Below the pieces are notes generated by a model that was not told the origin of the DNA, did no database searches, and saw only the letters and a list, made by a program, of their open reading frames with translations. Shown here piece after piece: positions 1 through 6,584 of a DNA stretch of 6,636 nt (the first letter of the stretch is position 1; each line of letters starts with the position of its first letter). The position numbers were made by a program, and so were the translations under genes. Source of the stretch: Deltaproteobacteria bacterium (GTDB lineage Bacteria; JAUYMQ01). The stretch spans positions 1-6,636 of the forward strand of contig JAUYMQ010000003.1 in NCBI GenBank assembly GCA_030698575.1, written 5' to 3'.

Positions 1-966
1 CTGCTGGAAGCAGCTCCGGCAGCCTTTCGGAGGCTGGCCGTACTTCCGCACGGCATGCGTGAAAGCCTCCCGGAAGTCATCGAACTCGAGAAGGTTTGCC
101 GCGACGCCACCACGCCCGTCGCTTCGGTCCGCTATCGGCCGGCACGGGTAGATGAAGTCCCCGTTTTGCATGACCCGGATGTTCAGCGTCGGGTAGCACT
201 GGAACTCCTCGAAATTCAGGATGTGCTTCAGGTAGACGCGGCTTCCCACCGCGTCGTAGCCCGCCTCCTTCATTCGCAGAACGTCCTCCACGAGGCGCCG
301 GTACTCGGGCTTCTCCAGCAACTCGGCGTGCGGCTGGTCCCGCAGGCCCTGGGGCGAGAGGGAGAACCCGACGTCGTGTTTCACGCAGAAGTCGATGACC
401 TCGCGGGCCATTCCGATGGTGTCGGGCATGACCACGCAGTTGACGATCATCTTGAATCCATAGTCCCCCTGCAGGGCCGCGTAGCGCCGCACCACACCGA
501 TGATCCGCTCCGCGGTGCCCACACGAGACGCCAGTATTCGGTCCCAGGCCACGCCATCGAGCGAGTCGAGGCTGATGATGAGCCGCGTCAGGTGCGCGAG
601 CACGGACTCGTGCTTCGGGAGCAGGACGCCGTTCGTGATGAGCGCAATACCTTTGAATCCGATCTCGGAGGCGTAAGCGGTGAGATCGTCGATGGCGGGA
701 TGAAGCAGCGTCTCGCCGCCCGTCAGGATGAGGTTCTCGGTGGCGGTCCGAATGACGCGAAGCACCTTCTTCGCATCCTCCAGGCCGAGGAAGGCATTCT
801 TCATGCCCCGGTTTTTCCTCTGCCCGAAGTCCTCGCAATAGACGCAGTCCAGATTGCAGTAGCTGGTGACGTGGTAGGTCGCGACGATGGGGTCCATCAC
901 CCGGTTCCCGGTGAACCGGGCCCGGACAGCGTTGCGCGTGAAACGCCGGAGCGTGAGAAGTCCCAT
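1..966 (-). CDS. Radical SAM enzyme with a SPASM/twitch-like C-terminus (3' end cut by window edge)
   Basis: The reading frame is open for 322 codons, from the ATG at 966 down to base 1, with no stop, so the C-terminus lies outside the window. Residues 37-44 (CNLDCVYC) form the CxxxCxxC motif that binds the 4Fe-4S cluster and S-adenosylmethionine. LTGGET at 81-86 is the GGE motif that contacts the SAM amino group. Strand motifs at ALITNG (108-113) and LIISLDS (129-135) fit the radical SAM barrel. Late cysteines C257, C275, C316 and C319, with G269 before C275, resemble the auxiliary-cluster region of SPASM or twitch enzymes. The start is the only in-frame ATG after an upstream TAA, and it follows a purine-rich GAGGGAGAGGG ribosome site. 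No signal peptide is seen, so it should be cytoplasmic. The substrate cannot be told: peptide-modifying, cofactor-making and lipid-modifying families share this layout. The neighbour at 1141 is divergent and gives no pathway clue. The fold is certain; the subfamily is not. Confidence 0.93.
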   Translation of the reverse strand, partial: MGLLTLRRFTRNAVRARFTGNRVMDPIVATYHVTSYCNLDCVYCEDFGQRKNRGMKNAFLGLEDAKKVLRVIRTATENLILTGGETLLHPAIDDLTAYASEIGFKGIALITNGVLLPKHESVLAHLTRLIISLDSLDGVAWDRILASRVGTAERIIGVVRRYAALQGDYGFKMIVNCVVMPDTIGMAREVIDFCVKHDVGFSLSPQGLRDQPHAELLEKPEYRRLVEDVLRMKEAGYDAVGSRVYLKHILNFEEFQCYPTLNIRVMQNGDFIYPCRPIADRSDGRGGVAANLLEFDDFREAFTHAVRKYGQPPKGCRSCFQQ

Positions 967-1057
967 GGGCCCTCTCCCTCTGGAGATTCGGACGGCCGGA
1001 CAGCATCCGGCGGGCGGCGGCCGGCGATGTCCATAGCGAGATCGCCAGATTGCATGA

Positions 1058-1086
1058 TTAGTTTAAAATCGCCGTGATACTATACT
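1058..1086 (+). promoter_or_regulatory. Candidate promoter of the SGNH hydrolase gene
   Basis: TATACT at 1081-1086 matches the -10 consensus at five of six positions and sits in the only AT-rich island of the divergent spacer. The hexamer 17 bases upstream (TTAGTT, 1058-1063) matches the -35 poorly, at two of six. The predicted leader is about 50 bases. On the opposite strand TATAGT (1084-1079) also resembles a -10, so the island could serve the radical SAM gene as well. This is inference from motif and position only. Confidence 0.3.
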
Positions 1087-1099
1087 ACAAACGGTGTAG
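1085..1099. promoter_or_regulatory. Small inverted repeat over the promoter, possible operator
   Basis: CTACA at 1085-1089 and TGTAG at 1095-1099 are perfect inverted arms separated by AACGG. The left arm overlaps the last two bases of the candidate -10 at 1081-1086, which is where a repressor would act. TACA/TGTA half-sites are typical of CopY/BlaI-type repressors, but those are spaced by two bases and here the gap is five. No regulator gene is nearby. An arm of five bases can occur by chance. Confidence 0.25.
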
Positions 1100-1128
1100 G
1101 GTCAGATAGATCCTTCACCCCCTTTCCC

Positions 1129-1134
1129 AGGAGG
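1129..1134 (+). promoter_or_regulatory. Strong ribosome binding site fixing the SGNH start
   Basis: A perfect AGGAGG lies six bases before the ATG at 1141. It settles that ATG as the start and puts a signal sequence at the protein's N-terminus. Confidence 0.85.
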
Positions 1135-1140
1135 CCGGAA

Positions 1141-2232
1141 ATGAAGAGATCATTCGGCTGGCTAGAGGGATGCATCACGATTGCGATCGCTCTTGGACTG
1201 GCCGGCGGCTGCGGACACCAGATGGCGGCGCCTTCCGGGGCAACCTTTCACGTCGCGGCCATCGGCGACTCGATAGCTTCCGGCCAGGGGGCCCCGGACA
1301 AGGATGCCTCAAAGTGGCCGCCCTGGGACTGGATGCCGGAGTGGCAGGACGAGCGCTGCAACCGATCCATGCACGCCGGCACGTTCGACGCAGTCGAGCG
1401 AATACGCAATTCCCCACAGCCCAAGACGATCGAGTTCCGCTCATTTGCCTGTTCAGGAGCGTCGATAGCGAAGGGCCTTCTCGGCCCCTACGACGGAGTG
1501 GCGCCGTTGTGGAAGCGCTGGCTTCGGCCGGACAGGTACAGAGAGCCGCTTGCCCCTCAGGTCGAAGAGGCGCTCAAATGGGCCAAAGAGCTGGATAACC
1601 AGCGGATCCCCACCGAGCCCTACGAGCCGCCGATCGATGTCCTGACCATTTCCATAGGGACCAATGACATTCTGGCGACACAGATTGTGGCCGCATGCAT
1701 GCTGCCTGTTGTCGAGTGCAACATCGCGCGCCCCATCATCGAGCACGAACTTCTGTGTCTCGTCGGAAGCTACAAGAAGCTGCGCGAGGAGATCGACAAG
1801 GAGCTCGCCGGATACACGAAACACATCATTGTGACGGGATACCCCGACCCGGCGAGGGACGGCGAGGGAGTGGCTTGCAATCATGCGCCCCCGCGATCCC
1901 AGGGCAAACCCGAACCTCTGGCGGGCATCTCGGCGGGCGATTCAGAGTGGATGTCCGGGGTGCTGAGAGACCTCAACGAGACTATCAGGACGGAGACTGA
2001 GGATCACGGCTGGACTTACCTGGACGTGAACGAGGACGTGGCGGCGAACGGCGTCGTCGACGAAGGCTTTCCGAAGCACGGGTGGTGCAGCGATCAGAAC
2101 TGGATCAACACCATCAACGACTCCATCCACAAGCAAAGGCATTTTCGAGGCGGCGTCCATCCGAATGTCAGCGGCCACGATGTCTACGCCAGGAGGCTTC
2201 ACCCTCTAATCGACGAGAGGCTCACGGAGTAA
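1141..2232 (+). CDS. Predicted exported SGNH/GDSL-family hydrolase (putative lipoprotein)
   Basis: The 363-residue protein begins with a basic N-terminus and a hydrophobic stretch (about 12-23) ending LAGGC, a near-lipobox with C24 as the likely lipidated cysteine. The lipobox is imperfect, with A at -3, so simple secretion is also possible. Mature SGNH blocks are clear: GDS at 42-44 with nucleophile S44, ACSGA at 103-107 (block II glycine G106), GTND at 173-176 with oxyanion N175, and VHPN..GH at 339-346 with catalytic H340. The combination of C73-N-R-S and ACSGA recalls actinomycete-type secreted esterases and lipases. The residue three before H340 is G337, where many SGNH enzymes have the catalytic Asp, so it may use a Ser-His dyad. 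Cysteines at 73, 104, 186, 193, 206, 246 and 316 could form disulfides. A tryptophan-rich insert (W59, W62, W64, W68) follows block I. The likely role is cleavage of an ester on a lipid or polysaccharide in the envelope; the substrate is unknown. The 3' end overlaps the convergent cyclase gene by 11 bases. Confidence 0.88.
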   Translation: MKRSFGWLEGCITIAIALGLAGGCGHQMAAPSGATFHVAAIGDSIASGQGAPDKDASKWPPWDWMPEWQDERCNRSMHAGTFDAVERIRNSPQPKTIEFRSFACSGASIAKGLLGPYDGVAPLWKRWLRPDRYREPLAPQVEEALKWAKELDNQRIPTEPYEPPIDVLTISIGTNDILATQIVAACMLPVVECNIARPIIEHELLCLVGSYKKLREEIDKELAGYTKHIIVTGYPDPARDGEGVACNHAPPRSQGKPEPLAGISAGDSEWMSGVLRDLNETIRTETEDHGWTYLDVNEDVAANGVVDEGFPKHGWCSDQNWINTINDSIHKQRHFRGGVHPNVSGHDVYARRLHPLIDERLTE

Positions 2233-5200
2233 CTCCATCGAGAAGAGCCCTCGCCGACCTGAGATCCTGCGTCTCGAATCCCTCGGTGAACCAGCCGCAC
2301 ACATCCCCGAGGAACGCGCGCCCCGCCTGGCCGTCCCCCTGTTCCATGAGCAGCCGGCACAGGCTGGTCGCCGCTCGAAGCTCCAGCGACCGTCCCTTGA
2401 GCTTGCGCGCCACCGCGATCGCCCGCTCGTAGTGGCTGCGGGCCAAGCGCGCTGATGGGGTCTTCTGCTTCAACTGAAGATCCCCCATGAGGCGAAGCAG
2501 GTCGGCGTCCCAGAAGGGGCTGCGCCGCCGCTGGGAGAGGTCCAGCGCGTTCTCCAGGGTGCCGAGGGCGTCGTCGATCCGCCCCACGTCGCCGTAGGCC
2601 TGCGCGAGCATGCCGAGAATGAGCGGCGCCCCCACTTCCGTTCCCGTGGCAGCGAGCTGGGCCACACCCTGCTCCATGAGAGGCAGCCATTCCTCCTCCG
2701 GGCGCTCCCGCGAGAGCGCCCACCCGAGCGTCGCCCGTCCGAGCCCCAGCCACAGCGAGAAGTCCTGCTCGATCGACAGCGCGATGGCCTCGTCGGCGCG
2801 CGCCCGGGCCTGCTCGTGCTCGCCTCGCAGACGGTGAGTTGCGGCGCCCCAGCAGAGCGCGTAGGCGAGACTGAAAGGGTGCGTGCCCTCCCGGGCGAGT
2901 GAAATTCCTTCCTCGATTCGTCCGAGGGCCTGATCCGGGTAGCCGAGCTGCCATAGCGCCTGTGACGCGTAACACCGGGAGGTCACGCCCGGATCCTCGC
3001 CATAAAGCGTCGCAAGCGGCCGGTGCACGGCCGGATTATAGAGATCGATCACCTTCTCGACGTTCTCGAGCGAGCGCGCCGAGTCGCCCTGCCAATAGAG
3101 CGGGCTGCCGAGCGACATATGCGCCATCACGAGGAGATTCGAATCGCCGGCTTTCCCGGCGATTTCGAGAAGCTGCTCGCCCAGCTCGACGGAGGCCTTC
3201 AGATCGTTTCGCGCCTGGTAGAAGACAGAGAGCCCCCAGAGTGCGCGAAACAGCTCGGGGGCGTCGCTGCTCTCGCTGCAAAGCTCCCGCGCCCTCGCGT
3301 AGGCGCGCTCGACGTCGGCGCCCCCGTAGCCCTGCACCTCGAGGAGTCTGGCGCCGAGCGGGACCTGCAAGACCAGCTCGAGCCGGTCGCGCTCCGGCCC
3401 CTCAGGCGTCAGCGCCAGCAGTTCCAGCGCCTTTCGCAGGTGGTCGATCGCCTCGGCATTGGCCGATCTCCGGGCAGCGCGCTCTCCCGCCTCGCGGTAA
3501 TGTGAGATCGCCTCTGCGAAGAGACCCGCCTCCTCGAAATGCCGTGCAATCACTTCCGGACCCGTCGCCACGCGATCAGGAAAGCGTTCGAGAAGAATGC
3601 GCGCCACTCTGGCGTGGCACTCTTGCCGCTTGCTCTTGAGCAGCGACTGATACGCGGCCTCCTGGATCAGCGCGTGCTTGAAGATGTACACGGCACGGGG
3701 CGGCGCGCCCCGCCGGTAGAGAATCTCCGTTTCATCGAGACGATCGAGCGCCGCCTCGAGGGATCCTGCATCGAGGGGGCACACGGCCACGAGAAGCTCG
3801 TGGGGAAGTTCGCGGCCGAGCACGGCGGCGAGTTGCGCGACGTCCTTCGCCGGCCCGAGCCGATCGAGCCGGGCCATGAGCGAATCCTGGAGCGTCGCCG
3901 GGATGGCGAACTGCGGGAGCGGGTCCACCCGCTCATATGCCTGGTCGCTCTCCGCCAGGAGTCCCGATTCGAGCACGGATTGCGTCAGCTCCTCCACGAA
4001 GAGCGGCACACCGTCGGTCTTCTCGATCAGCTGCTTCACGATCATTCGGGGAAGGGACTTCCCTCCGGTCAGCAGCTTCATCATGAACTCGATCTGCTTG
4101 CGGGTGAGCGGGTGAAGCGTGTGATGCACAACATAGGATCGGTTCGCCCAGGGAGGTTCGAATCCGGGGCGGAAGGTGAGCAGGATCAGGACGCGAGCGG
4201 TGGGAATCTGATCGACGAGCATCCCGAGCAGCTCGAGGCTGCTGGGATCGACCCAGTGCAGGTCCTCCATCACGAGAACGACCGGCCGCTGCTCGCTCTG
4301 CGCGAGAAGCCACGCCGAGAGCATCTCGAGCGTCTTGCGGCGCTCCGCCTCCGGGCTGAGAGACGGCGCCGCGTAGGCTTCGGGAAGCGGCAGCGAGAGA
4401 AGCGAGGCGAAGATGGGCATCGATTCCGGGAGCGGAATGCCGATGGGGCGCAGGGCTTGCTCCAGCCTGGCAACCTTCGTCTCCACGGGATCGTCATGGC
4501 CGAACCGCAGCGCGTGCTCGAGGAAGCTGATGACGGGATAGAAGACGCTGTTCTGATGGTAAGGCGTGCAGCGGCTCTCGAGCCAGGCATGCGCCGTTTC
4601 GGAAAGCCGCTCGCGCAGCAGCTCGACGAGCCGGGACTTGCCCATTCCCGCCTCGCCGCCGAGAAGCACCACCTGGCCCAGTCCCTCCCCCACCTGCGCC
4701 CAGCGATCAAGAAGGAGCGAGGCCTCCTGCTCCCGCCCGACCATGGGCGTCAGCCCCGAGGCCGAGGCCAGATCGAGACGGCTCTTGACCCCGCTGGCGC
4801 TCAGGACCCGCGAGACCTTCACGGCTCTGTCGAACCCCTTCAGGGTCCGGTTGCCCAGATCCTCGAATACAAAAACACCCTGCACCAGTCGGCGTGTCGC
4901 CTCGCTTATGACGACCCAGCCGGGCTCGGAGACTTCCAGGAGCCGCGAGGCCAGAATGACGGCGTTGCCGAGCGCGAGCTGCTCGTGCTTCTTGTCGCTC
5001 CCCATCTCCCCGACCACGACCGGCCCCGTGTGAACGCCGACGCGAACCTGGAGCGGCGCCTCTTCGAGGGTGGCGAACCGTTCGCCCAGCCGGGCGGTGA
5101 CCTGGGGAAGCTCGTCCAGGATGGCAAGGGCCGCGCTCACTCCGCGGACGGGGTCGTCCTCATGCGCCTGGGGGTAGCCGAAGTACACCAGGAGGCCGTC

Positions 5201-5554
5201 GCCCAGATATTGCGCGATCTCGCCGCCAAAGTTGCCGATGATCGCACCGCATGCCTGCTGGTATGCCCGCAGGACCACGCGGAGTTCCTCGGGATCGAGG
5301 CGCTGCGACAGCTCGGTCGAGCGCACGAGATCGCAGAACATGACCGTGAGCTGACGGCGTTCTGCGGGGCGGGCAGGTTTTTCATCGCGGAGGGACGGAC
5401 GCGACCTGAGGGATGCGGCGCACTTTCCACAGAAATCAGCCTGAAGAGGATTCGCGAAGCCGCACCCCGGGCAGACGGCGCTCAACGGATTTGCGCATTT
5501 GATACAGAAGCCCATCCCTTCCGGGTTTTCAAACGCGCAACTTTCACATCGCAT
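2222..5554 (-). CDS. Zinc-ribbon / class III nucleotide cyclase / STAND-type ATPase / TPR signalling protein
   Basis: The protein has 1110 residues from the ATG at 5554. Two zinc ribbons come first (C3, C6, C17, C20 and C28, C31, C42, C45). A class III adenylate/guanylate cyclase domain follows at about 66-250, with metal-binding D75 (FCDLVRST) and D119 (YLGDG). Next is an ATPase module: P-loop GEAGMGKS at 300-307, Walker B near 425-431 (VVLVMED) followed by LHWVDP, and a sensor-like LTFRPG at 459-464. The region from about 665 to the end is helical and TPR-like. This COG2114/COG3899-type layout is common in large-genome soil bacteria and is thought to couple protein-binding repeats and ATP to cyclic nucleotide output in the cytoplasm. 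The frame stays open up to 5758, but residues before this start are low-complexity Pro/Arg/Ser sequence and would cover the likely promoter, so I start at MRCESC. The ribosome site there is weak (TGGGG). Oddities: I200 replaces the usual catalytic Asn and Q115 the substrate-specifying Lys, so cyclase activity is uncertain. Confidence 0.93.
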   Translation of the reverse strand: MRCESCAFENPEGMGFCIKCANPLSAVCPGCGFANPLQADFCGKCAASLRSRPSLRDEKPARPAERRQLTVMFCDLVRSTELSQRLDPEELRVVLRAYQQACGAIIGNFGGEIAQYLGDGLLVYFGYPQAHEDDPVRGVSAALAILDELPQVTARLGERFATLEEAPLQVRVGVHTGPVVVGEMGSDKKHEQLALGNAVILASRLLEVSEPGWVVISEATRRLVQGVFVFEDLGNRTLKGFDRAVKVSRVLSASGVKSRLDLASASGLTPMVGREQEASLLLDRWAQVGEGLGQVVLLGGEAGMGKSRLVELLRERLSETAHAWLESRCTPYHQNSVFYPVISFLEHALRFGHDDPVETKVARLEQALRPIGIPLPESMPIFASLLSLPLPEAYAAPSLSPEAERRKTLEMLSAWLLAQSEQRPVVLVMEDLHWVDPSSLELLGMLVDQIPTARVLILLTFRPGFEPPWANRSYVVHHTLHPLTRKQIEFMMKLLTGGKSLPRMIVKQLIEKTDGVPLFVEELTQSVLESGLLAESDQAYERVDPLPQFAIPATLQDSLMARLDRLGPAKDVAQLAAVLGRELPHELLVAVCPLDAGSLEAALDRLDETEILYRRGAPPRAVYIFKHALIQEAAYQSLLKSKRQECHARVARILLERFPDRVATGPEVIARHFEEAGLFAEAISHYREAGERAARRSANAEAIDHLRKALELLALTPEGPERDRLELVLQVPLGARLLEVQGYGGADVERAYARARELCSESSDAPELFRALWGLSVFYQARNDLKASVELGEQLLEIAGKAGDSNLLVMAHMSLGSPLYWQGDSARSLENVEKVIDLYNPAVHRPLATLYGEDPGVTSRCYASQALWQLGYPDQALGRIEEGISLAREGTHPFSLAYALCWGAATHRLRGEHEQARARADEAIALSIEQDFSLWLGLGRATLGWALSRERPEEEWLPLMEQGVAQLAATGTEVGAPLILGMLAQAYGDVGRIDDALGTLENALDLSQRRRSPFWDADLLRLMGDLQLKQKTPSARLARSHYERAIAVARKLKGRSLELRAATSLCRLLMEQGDGQAGRAFLGDVCGWFTEGFETQDLRSARALLDGVTP

Positions 5555-5657
5555 CGTCGGAGCCCCAGGTGACGGCAACGGGTAGGCCGGCGGACGATCG
5601 GGTCCGCTCCGTCTCCTCCGAAGATTACCAGATTGTTTCAATTTTCCACCGCTCTTG

Positions 5658-5687
5658 ATTATCCCCCCATGGTAGCGCGATGCGCAA
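5658..5687 (-). promoter_or_regulatory. Candidate promoter of the cyclase-ATPase gene
   Basis: On the minus strand TTGCGC (5687-5682) and GATAAT (5663-5658) are separated by 18 bases. The -10 matches the consensus at five of six positions and the -35 at three of six. The predicted leader to the ATG at 5554 is just under 100 bases. Its position inside the upstream open frame supports the later translation start. Confidence 0.4.
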
Positions 5688-5821
5688 CCCCGTTCCTCGA
5701 AAGGCGGCGCCGATGCAGGCGTGGATGCCGTGCCCGAAGGCGACACGCCGGCTGTCATTCCGGGCGTCTTCGCGGAGCCCGAGCGTCTCGACTTTGCCCG
5801 GAAACCTGTATCGATTCCCCG

Positions 5822-5851
5822 TTGATCAAGGTAGAGTCCAGGATTGATCGA
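5822..5851. repeat. Pair of TTGATC(A/G)A sites two helical turns apart
   Basis: TTGATCAA at 5822-5829 is a perfect eight-base palindrome. TTGATCGA at 5844-5851 repeats it with one change, exactly 22 bases downstream, so both lie on the same DNA face. They sit about 80-110 bases before the ATG at 5932, a reasonable place for an activator. No matching regulator is visible, and short sites like these can arise by chance. Confidence 0.25.
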
Positions 5852-5931
5852 GCCGTGGCCTGCCAGGCGGCCTGGGGAGGGGCCGGCCTGTTCGTCAGGG
5901 TCGGCGATTCCCTTTGTCCCAGGGCGTGTCC

Positions 5932-6354
5932 ATGATTCGCCACCTCCCCATGCTTCTCTGCCTCTCCTTCCTGGCGGTTTCGCTCGGTCTTGCGCCGCCG
6001 TCGCACGCCGTCAGCGTCTACGACGTCATCCTGCTCAGTCAAAAGGGCTTCAGCGAGAGCGAGATCCTTCGCATCCTCGACGCCACCGACTCCGCCTTCA
6101 CGATCACGGCCGACGACGTCATCCGCCTGAAACGCCTGGGCGTGGGCGAGACGGTGGTCAGGCGAATGCTCGTCGCCACGCCTGATGAGCGGCCGGATTG
6201 GAAGCCGGTGAAGAACGACGAAGACCGGACGGCCGCTCCGGCCGAGGAATCCGGCGCTGCCGACGCCCGCTACCACCACGACGATTACGAGCAGACCGAC
6301 GCCCATTCGGTGGTGCGGCGGCCGGAAGCCGCGGAAAAGGGAGACTCGCCATGA
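5932..6354 (+). CDS. Small secreted protein with a duplicated helical motif (first of a tandem pair)
   Basis: The protein has 140 residues from the ATG at 5932. An in-frame TTG at 5914 is possible but has no advantage; AGGG at 5921-5924 is a weak ribosome site for the chosen ATG. Residues 1-26 form a Sec signal peptide with a long hydrophobic core and a likely SHA cleavage site after A26. The mature part starts with two related units, DVILLSQKGFSESEILRIL (31-49) and DVIRLKRLGVGETVVRRML (62-80), each a likely helix-turn-helix hairpin, linked by a short segment ending FTITAD. From 84 on the chain is charged and probably disordered, with a His/Asp patch (YHHDDYEQTDAH). No enzyme motif is present and I do not recognise a named family, though similar two-hairpin motifs occur in uncharacterised exported bacterial proteins. 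Its stop overlaps the start of the next gene by four bases, so the two are very likely co-translated. Expected location is periplasm or outside. Confidence 0.86.
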   Translation: MIRHLPMLLCLSFLAVSLGLAPPSHAVSVYDVILLSQKGFSESEILRILDATDSAFTITADDVIRLKRLGVGETVVRRMLVATPDERPDWKPVKNDEDRTAAPAEESGAADARYHHDDYEQTDAHSVVRRPEAAEKGDSP

Positions 6355-6584
6355 AGCGCGCCGTCCTGGTTCTCTGCTTTCTTCTCGCTCTGGCCGCGCC
6401 CGTGAGGGCCAATGGGCTGCTCGCTTCGATCGATGAGCTTGTCACGCTCGCGGAAAGCGGCCTCTCGAACGAGACCATCCTGGTCTTCGTGCAGAATCGC
6501 CCCGTCGCGTTTTCAGGGAGCGCCGGGGAGATCGTCCGGCTGAAGGACGCCGGGATTAGCGAGGAGGTGATCCGTTACCTCCTC
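6022..6584 (+). repeat. Four copies of a 19-residue motif across two genes
   Basis: Units are encoded at 6022-6078 and 6115-6171 in the first gene and at 6435-6491 and 6528-6584 in the second. The shared pattern is (D/E)-(V/I/L)-(I/V)-x-L-x-x-x-G-(aliphatic/F)-x, a mostly Glu-rich stretch, then an I/V-rich helix end. Within each protein the two units start exactly 31 residues apart. The second unit of each protein has LK at the same place (IRLKRLGV, VRLKDAGI). The similarity is at protein level, not an exact DNA repeat. Confidence 0.75.

Larger units (their letters stand above)
5555..5931. other. Non-coding divergent spacer between the cyclase gene and the small secreted pair
   Basis: This 377-base region holds no convincing gene. 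It contains a minus-strand promoter candidate (5658-5687), an unused GGAGGAG purine run on the minus strand (5619-5613) with no start codon suitably placed after it, and two TTGATC sites at 5822 and 5844. A CCAGG/CCTGG hairpin lies at 5863-5875 but has no T-run, so it is not a terminator. A 49-codon open stretch without an ATG (5676-5825, plus strand) reads somewhat like protein and may be a decayed remnant. No clear plus-strand promoter for the gene at 5932 was found. Confidence 0.55.

Noticed and set aside
77-1006. 309-residue minus-strand frame beginning MLSGRPNLQ
   Set aside because: It is an off-frame reading of the radical SAM gene. It is rich in Arg, Gly, Pro and His with no motifs, while the true frame (1-966) holds CNLDCVYC and TGGE.
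55-1077. 340-residue plus-strand frame opposite the radical SAM gene
   Set aside because: An antisense shadow typical of GC-rich DNA, with no domain or signal; the minus frame has a full set of family motifs.
2203-2220. CCTCT/AGAGG hairpin near the end of the SGNH gene as a terminator
   Set aside because: The stem is only five pairs with an eight-base loop, there is no T-run, and it lies before the stop codon.
3539-5572. 677-residue plus-strand frame opposite the cyclase gene
   Set aside because: Its composition (Arg, Glu, His, Leu rich) and lack of motifs mark it as the mirror of the cyclase/ATPase coding frame.
5555-5758. 68-residue N-terminal extension of the cyclase protein
   Set aside because: Low-complexity Pro/Arg/Ser sequence covering the promoter candidate; zinc-ribbon proteins of this type normally begin right at the first CxxC.
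5863-5875. CCAGG-CGG-CCTGG hairpin as a terminator
   Set aside because: Short stem with no following T-run, and it lies upstream of a gene rather than after one.
5755-6306. 183-residue minus-strand frame over the small secreted gene
   Set aside because: The opposite strand carries a signal peptide and a repeat shared with its neighbour; this frame has only low-complexity Val/Arg/Glu sequence.
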